Under the pieces are notes generated by a model. It was not told where the DNA came from and made no database searches. It saw nothing but the letters and a program-made list of their open reading frames with translations. From assembly GCF_018881835.1 (NCBI RefSeq), contig NZ_JACVPO010000001.1:124001-188000 (forward strand): a DNA stretch of 64,000 nucleotides. Direction: 5' to 3'. Position 1 is the first letter of the stretch. The number at the start of each line of letters is the position of its first letter. Positions 56,443-64,000 of this stretch are shown piece after piece. The position numbers were made by a program, and so were the translations under genes. This DNA comes from Polynucleobacter hallstattensis. GTDB taxonomy: Bacteria > Pseudomonadota > Gammaproteobacteria > Burkholderiales > Burkholderiaceae.

Positions 56443-56621
56443 TTAGACCCCCATTCTTCCAGTCATCTCTGCCTGAGACAATCCTGCATCTCTACGCTCC
56501 TGCAGAGTCTCATCAAAAATAGCAAACTCTTCTTTATTTAATCGCTCTACCTCGGATTTTACTTCAGGATTTTTTAACATCCTGATAACGGCTTGCTTGT
56601 GAGTTAATAGTTTTTTTTCAT
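56443..56621 (-). pseudogene. HigA-like (XRE family) antitoxin remnant with A8 frameshift
   Basis: On the minus strand an ATG (56619-56621) is followed by eight A and then a frame reading LLTHKQAVIRMLKNPEVKSEVERLNKEEF (core: MLKNPEVKSEVERLNKEEF), DETLQERRDAGLSQAEMTGRMGV and a stop. This resembles the start of HigA-type antitoxins, whose helix-turn-helix would follow after the SQAEMTGRMG part. The A8 run puts the ATG out of frame (nine or six A would restore it). The gene ends within the DNA-binding domain and no toxin gene adjoins it. A broken toxin-antitoxin relic. Confidence 0.65.
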
Positions 56622-56629
56622 AATTTTAT

Positions 56630-57349
56630 CTAAATCGTTCTTTGATTCACCCGCCTAGATAACTCCTCGGCCGACTCTTTTCGCTCGCTGTAGCGATCGG
56701 TTAGATACTCGCTAATGCCACGAGTGAGTAATGTGAACTTATAGAGCTCTTCCATTACATCCACTACGCGATCATAGAAAGAGGAAGGCTTCATGCGTCC
56801 ATCCTCCTCAAACTCTGTGAAAGCTTTGGCAACCGAAGATTGATTGGGGATGGTAACCATCCTCATCCAACGACCCAAGATACGCATTTGATTAACAGCA
56901 TTAAAAGATTGTGACCCGCCAGATACCTGCATCACAGCCAAAGTTTTACCTTGCGTTGGTCTGACAGCGCCATCCGCCAATGGAATCCAATCAATCTGCG
57001 TTTTTAAGAGTCCTGTCATAGCGCCGTGCCGCTCTGGCGAAGTCCAAACCATACCCTCCGCCCATAAAGCCAGTTGACGTAACTCTTGCACCTTTGGGTG
57101 GGTATCGGGCACGCTATCAACTAAAGGCAGCCCAGTTGGATCAAATATTTTTACCTCTCCACCCATGGCCATTAGTAACCTAGCTGCTTCGAAAGTTAGA
57201 AGCCTACTATAGGATCTCTCACGCAGTGAACCATAGAGCATTAAAAATCTTGGCGCATGATCGCCAGATTGGATACTTAATTTTTCGATTGCAGGGATCT
57301 GGAAAAGATCCTCAACTAAGGCCGGGAATTGCAGTGGAGACTCAAACAC
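56630..57349 (-). CDS. arsH: ArsH, NADPH-dependent FMN reductase of organoarsenical/arsenic resistance
   Basis: A 239-residue flavodoxin-like protein. [45 protein letters not shown] (cores: [15 protein letters not shown] and [11 protein letters not shown]), [27 protein letters not shown] (core: [18 protein letters not shown]) and [18 protein letters not shown] match ArsH. ArsH oxidises trivalent organoarsenicals and reduces azo or quinone compounds. It is the last gene of the ars operon and adjoins acr3 without gap (57349/57350). Confidence 0.93.
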   Translation of the reverse strand: MFESPLQFPALVEDLFQIPAIEKLSIQSGDHAPRFLMLYGSLRERSYSRLLTFEAARLLMAMGGEVKIFDPTGLPLVDSVPDTHPKVQELRQLALWAEGMVWTSPERHGAMTGLLKTQIDWIPLADGAVRPTQGKTLAVMQVSGGSQSFNAVNQMRILGRWMRMVTIPNQSSVAKAFTEFEEDGRMKPSSFYDRVVDVMEELYKFTLLTRGISEYLTDRYSERKESAEELSRRVNQRTI

Positions 57350-58402
57350 TTAGACCATCTCCTTTTTGAAGAATTTTGCTTTGAACCATAAAGCTACAGT
57401 GACTAAGCCAATCATGATGGGCACCTCTACTAAAGGCCCTATGACTGCTGCAAAGGCTGCTCCAGAATTGATTCCAAATACCGCAATCGCTACCGCAATG
57501 GCCAACTCAAAGTTATTACTCGAACCTGTAAATGAGAGTGTGCAGCAACGCTGGTAATCAATTCCCATCTTGCCAGTGACAAAAAATGTCAGCAAGAACA
57601 TGATCAGAAAGAAGATTAGCAATGGAATGGCAATGGTGAGGACGTCCATCGGGAGCGTCAACATTACTCCGCCCTTGAGACTAAACATCACAACGATGGT
57701 AAAGAGCAAGGCAACTAAGGTAAGCTTGCCAATGCGAGGCACAAGATGCTCGTGATAACGTGCTTTAGTCATGAACTTGAGCATCACCACCCTAGTCAAT
57801 ATTCCAGTGATACAAGGAATACCCAAATAAATAAATACACTCTGCGCAATTTGACCCATGCCTATGCTGATACTTGATCCAACGAGTCCGAAATAAGGGG
57901 GCAAGACAGTGAGAAAAAAGTAGGCGTAAACACTAAAGAACAGCACCTGAAAAATGGCATTAAATGCCACTAAGCCAGCAGCGTATTCAGTAGAGCCTTT
58001 AGCTAGATCATTCCAAATAATGACCATCGCAACACAAGGTGCAATACCAATCAATATCAGGCCAGCCATATACTCTGGCTGATCTGGGACAAAAGTAATC
58101 GCTAAAAAGAACATTAAAGTTGGTGCAATGATCCAGTTCATGAGTAGCGAAATCAGAAAGATACGCTTATCTTTAAAAACGTCAGGTAAGTCTTCGTAAC
58201 GCACCTTAGCAAAGGGTGGATACATCATTAATATCAAACCAATAGCAATTGGAAGATTAGTGGTTCCGACCTGAAAGAAATTAATAAACCTTTCCACATC
58301 TGGAATAAAGTGACCCAAGGCAATACCTAGGGCCATAGCTGCAAAGATCCAGACTGTCAAATAGCGATCTAGAAAGGAGAGTTTTTTAGTGAGGGAACTC
58401 AT
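57350..58402 (-). CDS. acr3: Acr3-family arsenite efflux permease
   Basis: A 350-residue, ten-helix inner-membrane transporter. [20 protein letters not shown] has the essential Cys of the Acr3 family, and [26 protein letters not shown] is the ACR3 signature of the C-terminal half (core: [16 protein letters not shown]). It exports As(III) using the proton gradient. It overlaps arsC by 4 bp. Confidence 0.95.
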   Translation of the reverse strand: MSSLTKKLSFLDRYLTVWIFAAMALGIALGHFIPDVERFINFFQVGTTNLPIAIGLILMMYPPFAKVRYEDLPDVFKDKRIFLISLLMNWIIAPTLMFFLAITFVPDQPEYMAGLILIGIAPCVAMVIIWNDLAKGSTEYAAGLVAFNAIFQVLFFSVYAYFFLTVLPPYFGLVGSSISIGMGQIAQSVFIYLGIPCITGILTRVVMLKFMTKARYHEHLVPRIGKLTLVALLFTIVVMFSLKGGVMLTLPMDVLTIAIPLLIFFLIMFLLTFFVTGKMGIDYQRCCTLSFTGSSNNFELAIAVAIAVFGINSGAAFAAVIGPLVEVPIMIGLVTVALWFKAKFFKKEMV

Positions 58403-58878
58403 GCTTTGCTGTGTATCTCTTTCAGGCTCATAGAATCGAGCTTTTCTAATGGCATCGCAGCCAAAATATCTAAACGTCTTTTGAGGCCATTCTTGACCTC
58501 ATTAAAAGCCGCCTTTTTCTCTAAATCAGTGCCTTGTACTTGAGATGGATCAGGGAAGCCCCAATGCGCTGTCGCAGGCTGACCTGGCCAGAATGGGCAA
58601 ACTTCGCCAGCAGCGTTATCGCAAACTGTCACAATGAAATCCATCTTTGGGGAGTCGGCTAGACCAAACTCATCCCAACTCTTCGATCTCAAAAGAGCGC
58701 GGTCCATGCCCAATTCCTCTGCAATATCAGCAGCAATGGGATTAACGCTTGTACCCGGAGTAGAGCCAGCTGAATATCCTATAAATTTTCCACTTGGGTG
58801 TGTAGACGCTAAAGCCTCACCCAGTACTGAGCGAGCAGAGTTGTGGGTGCATAAGAAAAGGATGTTGTACTGTTTCAT
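58399..58878 (-). CDS. arsC: Arsenate reductase (low-molecular-weight phosphatase type)
   Basis: A 159-residue enzyme from the ATG at 58876-58878; 13 further codons upstream overlap arsR and are not needed. The phosphatase loop is LCTHNSARS (active-site Cys), and [14 protein letters not shown] carries the two resolving Cys of the thioredoxin-linked (ArsC of B. subtilis type) mechanism, then [13 protein letters not shown]. It reduces arsenate to arsenite for export by Acr3. It overlaps arsR by 4 bp and acr3 by 4 bp. Confidence 0.93.
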   Translation of the reverse strand: MKQYNILFLCTHNSARSVLGEALASTHPSGKFIGYSAGSTPGTSVNPIAADIAEELGMDRALLRSKSWDEFGLADSPKMDFIVTVCDNAAGEVCPFWPGQPATAHWGFPDPSQVQGTDLEKKAAFNEVKNGLKRRLDILAAMPLEKLDSMSLKEIHSKA

Positions 58879-59204
58879 TGGGCTTTTACCTTTTTGACGG
58901 TTTTGGTAGTTTTGCATGGCTTACCGTCGCAGCAGTTAGCTAGCAGGAATTGACTGAGATCTTCAACCATTCCTGGGTTTGGTCTATAGATCAAATTGCG
59001 GCCTTGGCGCTCGACAGTAATTAGATTCGCTTGATAGAGCTCTTTTAAATGAAAGCTGAGGGTCGCATTAGGAATGCCCAGCATCTCATGGATTTGTGAG
59101 GGTAATAAACCTTGATCACCCTTTTGAACTATGAGGCGATAGACGTTTAGGCGGGATTCTTGCCCCAGGGCAATGAAGGCCAGAATAGCTTCGGTATTTT
59201 TCAT
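58875..59204 (-). CDS. arsR: ArsR-family arsenic-responsive repressor
   Basis: A 109-residue winged-helix regulator. SRLNVYRLIVQKGDQGLLPSQIHEMLGIPNATLSFHLKELYQANLITVERQGR (cores: SQIHEMLGIPNATLSFHLKEL and LITVERQGRNLIYRP) is the ArsR/SmtB DNA-binding part. As(III) ligands are probably in ANCCDGKPC near the end, not in the classical alpha-3 position. First gene of arsR-arsC-acr3-arsH. A palindrome (TTCCAT-AATA-ATGGAA) lies 2 bp upstream of the start with no ribosome-binding site visible. Confidence 0.93.
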   Translation of the reverse strand: MKNTEAILAFIALGQESRLNVYRLIVQKGDQGLLPSQIHEMLGIPNATLSFHLKELYQANLITVERQGRNLIYRPNPGMVEDLSQFLLANCCDGKPCKTTKTVKKVKAQ

Positions 59205-59206
59205 AA

Positions 59207-59222
59207 TTCCATAATAATGGAA
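59207..59222. promoter_or_regulatory. ars operator (inverted repeat) abutting the arsR start
   Basis: TTCCAT-AATA-ATGGAA. It lies 2 bp upstream of the arsR ATG and takes the place of a ribosome-binding site. A -10-like TAATAT lies just beyond it (minus strand). The transcript may start at or next to the ATG (leaderless). Confidence 0.55.
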
Positions 59223-59241
59223 CTATATTACAAATAGATGA

Positions 59242-60012
59242 CTACGGAGCAGTAAAGCCATACCTGCTCATGATTTGCCGGGATTTAGACTCTTGCAGGT
59301 ATTGATAAAAATCTTTTGCGCTAGATGAACTATTTTTGATCAAGGCCATCTTTTGCCTTAAGGGCTTATGCAAGTCATCCGGAATTAATACATAGGTAGA
59401 TTGAGTTTGTACTTGAGGCGATATCGCTAAGGATAAAGCTGCAATTGCAAAATCTGCTGAGCCGGTTAAGGCAAACATGGTTGCTTGAGAAATATTTTCC
59501 CCAAATACTAACTTAGGCTGGGCTAAATCCCAAGCTCCAATGCTGATGAGATATTCTTTTGCAGCCCTGCCGTAAGGGGCGTGCTCTGGGTTGGCTATGG
59601 CAATTTTCTTGGCCTCTGTAATAGCCTTAATCAAGCCATCTTTATCTGTAGCAAGCTTGATTGGGTTACCCTTTTTTTGCAAGAGGGTTATTCTGCCGAT
59701 AGCGTAAAGACTTCCCTGATCTACCGTTGAGCCATTCTTATATAAGTCATCAATATACGCCTCATCGGCCGACATCAGTAAACCAAAGGGCGCTCCATTT
59801 TTGACCTGCTGCCAGAGTACGCCAGATGAACCAAAGACCAACCTCACCTCTTGCCCTTTATCGGCCTTATAGTTAGCGGCAATTTCTTCTAGGGCAAACT
59901 TCAGGTCTGAGGCTGCGGCTACCGTTGGCGCTGATTGCGCTAAAGAAGCAGAGACATACAGAGCGAGCAAAGCCAAAAGAATCTGCTTTATTGGGGTCAT
60001 TTGTTTTTTCAC
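59242..60012 (-). CDS. Molybdate-type ABC substrate-binding protein (ModA-like), orphan
   Basis: A 256-residue exported binding protein with a signal peptide ending ASLAQSAP. VAAASDLKFALEEIAANY is the ModA N-terminal motif. VRLVFGSSGVLWQQVKNGAPFGLLMSADEAYIDDL (cores: FGSSGVLWQQVKNGAPFG and SADEAYIDDL), ANPEHAPYGRAAKEYL and FGENISQATMFALTGSADFAIAALS (core: GENISQATMFALTGSADFAI) follow. It probably binds molybdate or a related oxyanion. No modB or modC is adjacent. It lies 37 bp before arsR in the same orientation. Confidence 0.85.
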   Translation of the reverse strand: MKKQMTPIKQILLALLALYVSASLAQSAPTVAAASDLKFALEEIAANYKADKGQEVRLVFGSSGVLWQQVKNGAPFGLLMSADEAYIDDLYKNGSTVDQGSLYAIGRITLLQKKGNPIKLATDKDGLIKAITEAKKIAIANPEHAPYGRAAKEYLISIGAWDLAQPKLVFGENISQATMFALTGSADFAIAALSLAISPQVQTQSTYVLIPDDLHKPLRQKMALIKNSSSSAKDFYQYLQESKSRQIMSRYGFTAP

Positions 60013-60041
60013 TCCTTAAACTTGTACGCTTATATGTTGCA

Positions 60042-60464
60042 CTAAATCCAAGGATCAAAAACCTTCACACCTGATTGACTGAAATCAGATACGTTTCTGG
60101 TAACGATAGTCATTCGACCCTCTATGGCAGAAGCTGCAATCATGGCGTCTCGCTCTGATTTAGGATTGGGCACATGAAGACTTGCGCAGCGTTGGGCAAC
60201 AGCTAGGTCAACCGGCAAGACCCTTTCAGAGAATGCTGGTAAGACATTGTGATTTAGCCAGCTTCTAAGTACTGCACCCTGTTTTTTATCTCGGCGCTCA
60301 ATTTGTAAAACACCGATTTCTAACTCCAATACTGTTATCGCAGAAATAAACATTAATTCTGGAAAGATTGCTTCGGCCCAAGACTGAACGCCCCGATTGA
60401 TTAGACCATCAGCTGATTTTCGCAATTCAGATATTACATTAGTATCTAGTAAATACATTACCAA
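60042..60464 (-). CDS. PIN-domain ribonuclease toxin (VapC/FitB type)
   Basis: A 140-residue toxin. PIN-domain acidic residues: MYLLDTNVISELRK (Asp near residue 7), ITVLELEIGVLQIER (Glu), NPKSERDAMIAASAIEGRM (Asp) and IVTRNVSDFSQSGV (Asp). The layout fits VapC/FitB type endoribonucleases that cleave tRNA or other RNA. Its start overlaps the antitoxin stop by 7 bp. Confidence 0.88.
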   Translation of the reverse strand: MVMYLLDTNVISELRKSADGLINRGVQSWAEAIFPELMFISAITVLELEIGVLQIERRDKKQGAVLRSWLNHNVLPAFSERVLPVDLAVAQRCASLHVPNPKSERDAMIAASAIEGRMTIVTRNVSDFSQSGVKVFDPWI

Positions 60465-60730
60465 GAATCTCCGATTGGCCTGATGAGGCCTTGCACTTTC
60501 GCAGGCTCAAATTCAATTTCACCAGCACCTTTCATCCCTAAAAGATCACACATGTTTTTTCTTTTTCCAAGGACTCGCTGGTAGTCTAAAAAAGTCATCA
60601 GTACATGTGCAGGCTTACCGCGATCAGTAATAAAAACTGGGCCTGCTTCAGAGGCTTTTTTGGCCTTACCAGTATCCTGATTAAATTCCCGGCTAGATAA
60701 AGTGGTGATCATTGAAGCCTCCACAAACAT
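60458..60730 (-). CDS. Phd/YefM-family antitoxin
   Basis: A 90-residue antitoxin, or 84 if it starts at Met7 (MITTLSSREF). TTLSSREFNQDTGKAKKASEAGPVFITDRGKPAHVLMTFLDYQRVL (cores: SSREFNQDTGKAKKASEAGP and VFITDRGKPAHVLMTFLDY) is the Phd/YefM DNA-binding part. The C-terminal part likely wraps the toxin. An 11-bp inverted repeat lies right before the ATG at 60728-60730. Fourth toxin-antitoxin pair of the window. Confidence 0.88.
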   Translation of the reverse strand: MFVEASMITTLSSREFNQDTGKAKKASEAGPVFITDRGKPAHVLMTFLDYQRVLGKRKNMCDLLGMKGAGEIEFEPAKVQGLIRPIGDSW

Positions 60731-60760
60731 GAATAATGTAGCAATGTTACTACATTATTC
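60731..60760. promoter_or_regulatory. Perfect 11-bp inverted repeat, operator of the Phd/PIN pair
   Basis: GAATAATGTAG, 8-bp spacer, CTACATTATTC. It directly adjoins the antitoxin start. Phd-type antitoxins bind such palindromes and repress their own promoter. The repeat replaces any clear ribosome-binding site. Confidence 0.7.
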
Positions 60761-60795
60761 TTAGGGGCTCAAGCACCGTTTCCAGCGGGAGAGAT

Positions 60796-63159
60796 TTACC
60801 CTTTTAATTTACGTAAAGCATCTGCCATCGCATTATTCATTGGAGGCGCAGACCTTCTATCTTCTTGCGGTCTTCTAGCTTCTGAAGCTCTTGGTGCGCC
60901 AGGTCTATTTATCCTTTGCTCAGGCTTTGAGCCTGCCGACACTTTATGCGCTTCATCAGAGAGTCGCATTGTGAGTGCAATTCGCTTGCGCTTTTCATCT
61001 ACTTCAAGCACTTTGACCTTCACAACCTGCCCTGCTTTGACTACCGTGTGTGGATCTTTTACAAAGGCATTAGCCAATGCAGAGATATGTACCAGGCCAT
61101 CTTGATGAACGCCAATATCGACAAAGGCACCAAAGGCTGCCACGTTCGTTACAACACCCTCTAAGATCATGTCTGTCTTAAGATCGCTGATCTTTTCGAC
61201 GCCATCTTTAAATGTCGCCGTGGTGAACTCAGGACGTGGATCACGACCAGGCTTTTCTAATTCCTTAATGATGTCGGTAACCGTAGGCAAACCAAAATTC
61301 TCATCGGCATACTTTTCTGGATTGAGCCCTTTGAGTATTGCGATATCGCCAATGACCTCTTTGACACCCTTCTTGATGTCTTTCAAAATCTTCTCCACCA
61401 AAGGATAGGATTCTGGGTGGACAGCAGAAGCATCCAAAGGATCTTTACCATTCATAATGCGTAAGAAACCAGCTGCTTGCTCAAAAGTCTTCTCGCCTAA
61501 GCGCGGCACGCTCCGCAAGTCTGCCCGCGTCTGAAAGGCGCCATGACTATCTCGATAAGTTACGATACCTTCAGCAACCGTACTACTCAAGCCTGAGACT
61601 CTTGCCAATAAGGGTGCAGATGCCGTGTTCACATCAACACCTACCGCATTGACGCAATCCTCCACTACTGCCACCAATGACTTGGCTAACTGAGTCTGCA
61701 TCACATCATGCTGATATTGGCCCACGCCAATAGACTTTGGATCAATCTTCACTAGCTCGGCTAGGGGGTCTTGGAGCCTTCTCGCAATCGATACCGCTCC
61801 ACGTAAAGATACATCCATACCAGGTAATTCTTTTGAGGCGTACTCAGAGGCAGAGTAAACCGATGCCCCTGCTTCAGAAACCACAATCTTGGTTAGCTTA
61901 AGTTCGGGTTTAGCTTTGATTAAATCTTGCGCTAATTTATCAGTCTCACGTGAGGCTGTACCGTTGCCGATCGAGATTAAGTTAGCCTGATGTTTCTCAG
62001 CTAATTTAGCCAGCGTATGCAGCGAGCCCTCCCAATCATTCTTAGGTTGGTGTGGATAAATCACATCGGTGTCTACCACTTTACCTGTCGCATCTACTAC
62101 TGCAACTTTGACACCAGTTCTCATGCCGGGATCTAGGCCAATAGTAACCTTTGGTCCTGCAGGTGCAGCCAACAGTAAAGCCTTGAGATTACGTGCAAAG
62201 ACATTAATCGCCTCAGCCTCTGAGCGCTCACGCAATGCACTCATGAGCTCAGACTCCAAGTGCATAGAGCACTTGATACGCCAAGTCCAACGCACAGTCT
62301 CTGCGAGCCACTGGTCGGCAGGACGACCTTCGTTTTTAATCTTGAACTGATTGGCAATGCGGGACTCGCAAGGATTGTGTGGTGCGTCCCATTTGGGTTT
62401 TTCTTCTTCAGTGTCTAGACGCAAGTTAACCATGAGCATTTGCTCACGACGACCTCTAAATAATGCCAAGGCACGATGCGACGGAATTGCCGAGATAGGC
62501 TCTGAGTAATCGAAGTAGTCCGAGAATTTCTCACCCTCTTGCTCTTTACCGGCAATGAGTTTGGATTCCACAACGCCATGCTCCTGCAAATACGTTCTAA
62601 GTGATTGGACCAGTCCAGCATCTTCAGCAAAGCGCTCCATCAAAATCTGACGAGCACCCTCAAGAGCGGCCTTGGTGTCAACCACACCAGGGTTATCACC
62701 CTGATCGGATGTAAATGCCTCTTTGAGGTATTTGCTTGCTTCCGCTTCTGGATCCAGCATGGGGTTAGCCAATAAATCATTAGCCAAAGGCTCTAATCCA
62801 GCCTCCAGAGCGATTTGCGCCTTAGTGCGACGCTTGAGTTTATAGGGGAGATAGAGATCCTCTAAGCGGGTCTTATCTTCTGCCAGCATGATGGCTTTGA
62901 GCAACTCCGGAGTCATCTTGCCCTGCTCTTCAATCGACGCAACGATCGCTTTACGACGCTCTTCCAACTCTCTTAAATAACTGAGTCGATCCTCTAATAA
63001 ACGTAACTGCGTATCGTCCAAACCGCCAGTTGCCTCTTTGCGATAACGTGCAATAAAGGGAACGGTTGCACCTTCATCCATCAATGCGATGGCGGCAGCC
63101 ACTTGTGCAGGTTTAGCAGATAACTCTTGGGCAAGGCGTAGTTCAATGGATGGCAGCAT
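60796..63159 (-). CDS. tex: Tex-family transcription accessory/RNA-binding protein
   Basis: A 787-residue protein with the full Tex layout: helical N-terminal part with [23 protein letters not shown] (core: [17 protein letters not shown]), YqgF/RNase H-like domain with [16 protein letters not shown], helix-hairpin-helix region ([33 protein letters not shown]), and a C-terminal S1 RNA-binding domain ([26 protein letters not shown], core: [17 protein letters not shown]). The YqgF domain is probably not a nuclease. The tail is Arg/Pro-rich. It binds RNA and influences transcription. Single gene on the minus strand. Confidence 0.95.
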   Translation of the reverse strand: MLPSIELRLAQELSAKPAQVAAAIALMDEGATVPFIARYRKEATGGLDDTQLRLLEDRLSYLRELEERRKAIVASIEEQGKMTPELLKAIMLAEDKTRLEDLYLPYKLKRRTKAQIALEAGLEPLANDLLANPMLDPEAEASKYLKEAFTSDQGDNPGVVDTKAALEGARQILMERFAEDAGLVQSLRTYLQEHGVVESKLIAGKEQEGEKFSDYFDYSEPISAIPSHRALALFRGRREQMLMVNLRLDTEEEKPKWDAPHNPCESRIANQFKIKNEGRPADQWLAETVRWTWRIKCSMHLESELMSALRERSEAEAINVFARNLKALLLAAPAGPKVTIGLDPGMRTGVKVAVVDATGKVVDTDVIYPHQPKNDWEGSLHTLAKLAEKHQANLISIGNGTASRETDKLAQDLIKAKPELKLTKIVVSEAGASVYSASEYASKELPGMDVSLRGAVSIARRLQDPLAELVKIDPKSIGVGQYQHDVMQTQLAKSLVAVVEDCVNAVGVDVNTASAPLLARVSGLSSTVAEGIVTYRDSHGAFQTRADLRSVPRLGEKTFEQAAGFLRIMNGKDPLDASAVHPESYPLVEKILKDIKKGVKEVIGDIAILKGLNPEKYADENFGLPTVTDIIKELEKPGRDPRPEFTTATFKDGVEKISDLKTDMILEGVVTNVAAFGAFVDIGVHQDGLVHISALANAFVKDPHTVVKAGQVVKVKVLEVDEKRKRIALTMRLSDEAHKVSAGSKPEQRINRPGAPRASEARRPQEDRRSAPPMNNAMADALRKLKG

Positions 63160-63203
63160 GAAATGATTAATTTACTAAGGTTTTGAGAATATTGCATTGG
63201 AGT

Positions 63204-63238
63204 AAAAATAAGAGCCACCCAAAGGTGACTCTTATTTA
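63204..63238 (-). terminator. Terminator after typA
   Basis: AAATAAGAGCCACC-CAAA-GGTGACTCTTATTT (63206-63237), a 14-bp stem with one G-U type pair. On the minus strand it is followed by a T-rich stretch. It lies about 50 bp past the typA stop. Confidence 0.8.
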
Positions 63239-63286
63239 CCAACTAGATGACTTATGAAAGTGCCTCAGTGAAGCAACTTCGCGAAA

Positions 63287-64000
63287 TTACTCGCGGGAAG
63301 CTTTCTTACGGTCATGCTCCTTCAAATAACGCTTACGGATTCGGACGCTTTTCGGTGTTACTTCAACCAACTCATCATCACTAATGAATTCAACAGCGTA
63401 TTCCAAAGTTAAATCAATTGGTGTCACCAAACGAACCGCTTCGTCAGTTCCTGAAGAACGTACGTTCGTTAATTGCTTACCTTTGATCGGGTTCACAACT
63501 AAGTCATTGTCGCGACTATGGATACCAATCACCATGCCTTCATAAACAGGATCGCCATGTTTTACAAACATACGACCACGGTCTTGTAGCTTCCAAATAG
63601 CATAAGCAACTGCTTCACCGTCATCTTGGCTAATTAATACACCGTTATGACGCTCGCCTAAGATGCCATCTTTGGCTGGAGCATAAGAATCAAATGTATG
63701 ACTCATCAAACCATTACCGCGAGTCATGGTCATAAAATCACCCTGGAAGCCAATCAGACCACGCGCAGGAATACGGTACTCAAGACGGGTACGACCTTTT
63801 CCGTCACTCACCATATCTTGTAACTCGCCCTTACGCTTACCCAAGTCTTCCATCACAGAACCTTGTGTAGCATCTTCTACGTCAACCGTTAAGTTCTCAT
63901 ACGGCTCCATCTTGACGCCATTCTCTTCGTGGAAGACAACGCGAGGACGTGAAACTGCCATCTCGTAGCCTTCACGACGCATCGTCTCTACCAAGATCGT
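63287..64000 (-). CDS. typA: GTP-binding ribosome-associated TypA/BipA, 3' part only
   Basis: The last 237 codons of a translational GTPase that continues past the right edge. VETMRREGYEMAVSRPRVV, TQGSVMEDLGKRKGELQDM, LEYRIPARGLIGFQGDFMTMTRG (core: PARGLIGFQGDFMTMTRG), GVLISQDDGEAVAYAIWKLQDRG (core: EAVAYAIWKLQDRGRMF) and the C-terminal DELVEVTPKSVRIRKRYL match the C-terminal half of TypA/BipA. It acts on the ribosome in stress and cold adaptation. The GTPase domain is outside the window. Confidence 0.95.
   Translation of the reverse strand, partial: TILVETMRREGYEMAVSRPRVVFHEENGVKMEPYENLTVDVEDATQGSVMEDLGKRKGELQDMVSDGKGRTRLEYRIPARGLIGFQGDFMTMTRGNGLMSHTFDSYAPAKDGILGERHNGVLISQDDGEAVAYAIWKLQDRGRMFVKHGDPVYEGMVIGIHSRDNDLVVNPIKGKQLTNVRSSGTDEAVRLVTPIDLTLEYAVEFISDDELVEVTPKSVRIRKRYLKEHDRKKASRE

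Overview
The window reads as chromosomal DNA of a small-genome, moderately AT-rich freshwater betaproteobacterium, most likely Polynucleobacter or a close Burkholderiaceae relative. This is inferred from gene content seen here: NAD-dependent Fds-type formate dehydrogenase, phasin, Bug-type solute receptor, sox genes, class I fumarase, and murI next to tonB/exbBD. No rRNA, CRISPR array, transposase or intact integrase is visible.

Layout. 1-4.5 kb: 5' part of an alkylsulfatase gene (cut by the left edge), then a haem operon (SHP, dihaem cytochrome c, cytochrome b) followed by a 7-TM histidine kinase, and a duplicated-domain envelope protein. 4.6-11.1 kb: an accessory island that starts at a decayed tRNA-Phe 3' end. 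It encodes a run of small Cys-containing secreted proteins, a large lipoprotein and an HXXEE membrane protein. Two of the secreted proteins carry a cyanovirin-N-like pattern. Several of these genes are frameshifted, truncated or have lost their start codon. 11.2-27.5 kb: TetR regulator, tRNA-Ser(UGA), FAD oxidoreductase, pgi, phosphomannomutase, nadA-nadC, a brnTA toxin-antitoxin pair, nadB, a ParD/RelE-like pair, formate dehydrogenase with a fused FdsG-FdsB subunit, and a phasin under a probable PhaR-controlled promoter. 27.7-39 kb: tRNA-Ser(GGA), acs, fumarase, murI-tonB-exbB-exbD, tRNA-Leu, a penicillin-acylase family hydrolase, envelope proteins and purU. 39-44 kb: one apparent operon of an iorAB-type molybdenum hydroxylase followed by soxXYZA, with an unusual SoxY tail. 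44-54.7 kb: lrgAB, an aminotransferase, a Bug receptor, a gamma-glutamyltransferase, a third toxin-antitoxin pair, a Pif1-like helicase, an FGE-like protein, tRNA-His, dusA and an RluA-family pseudouridine synthase. 54.7-64 kb: TSUP transporter, universal stress protein, a HigA-like antitoxin remnant, the arsRC-acr3-arsH operon, an orphan ModA-like protein, a PIN/Phd toxin-antitoxin pair, tex, and the 3' part of typA (cut by the right edge).

The metabolic genes support organic-acid oxidation (acs, fumarase, formate dehydrogenase), NAD synthesis (nadA, nadC, nadB) and sulfur chemistry. The parts most likely to hold undescribed biology are the small-secreted-protein island (4.6-11.1 kb), the iorAB-soxXYZA operon, and a 10-bp palindrome (TGTATATACA) found upstream of two separate toxin-antitoxin loci. 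All calls come from reading the sequence; no database search was run.
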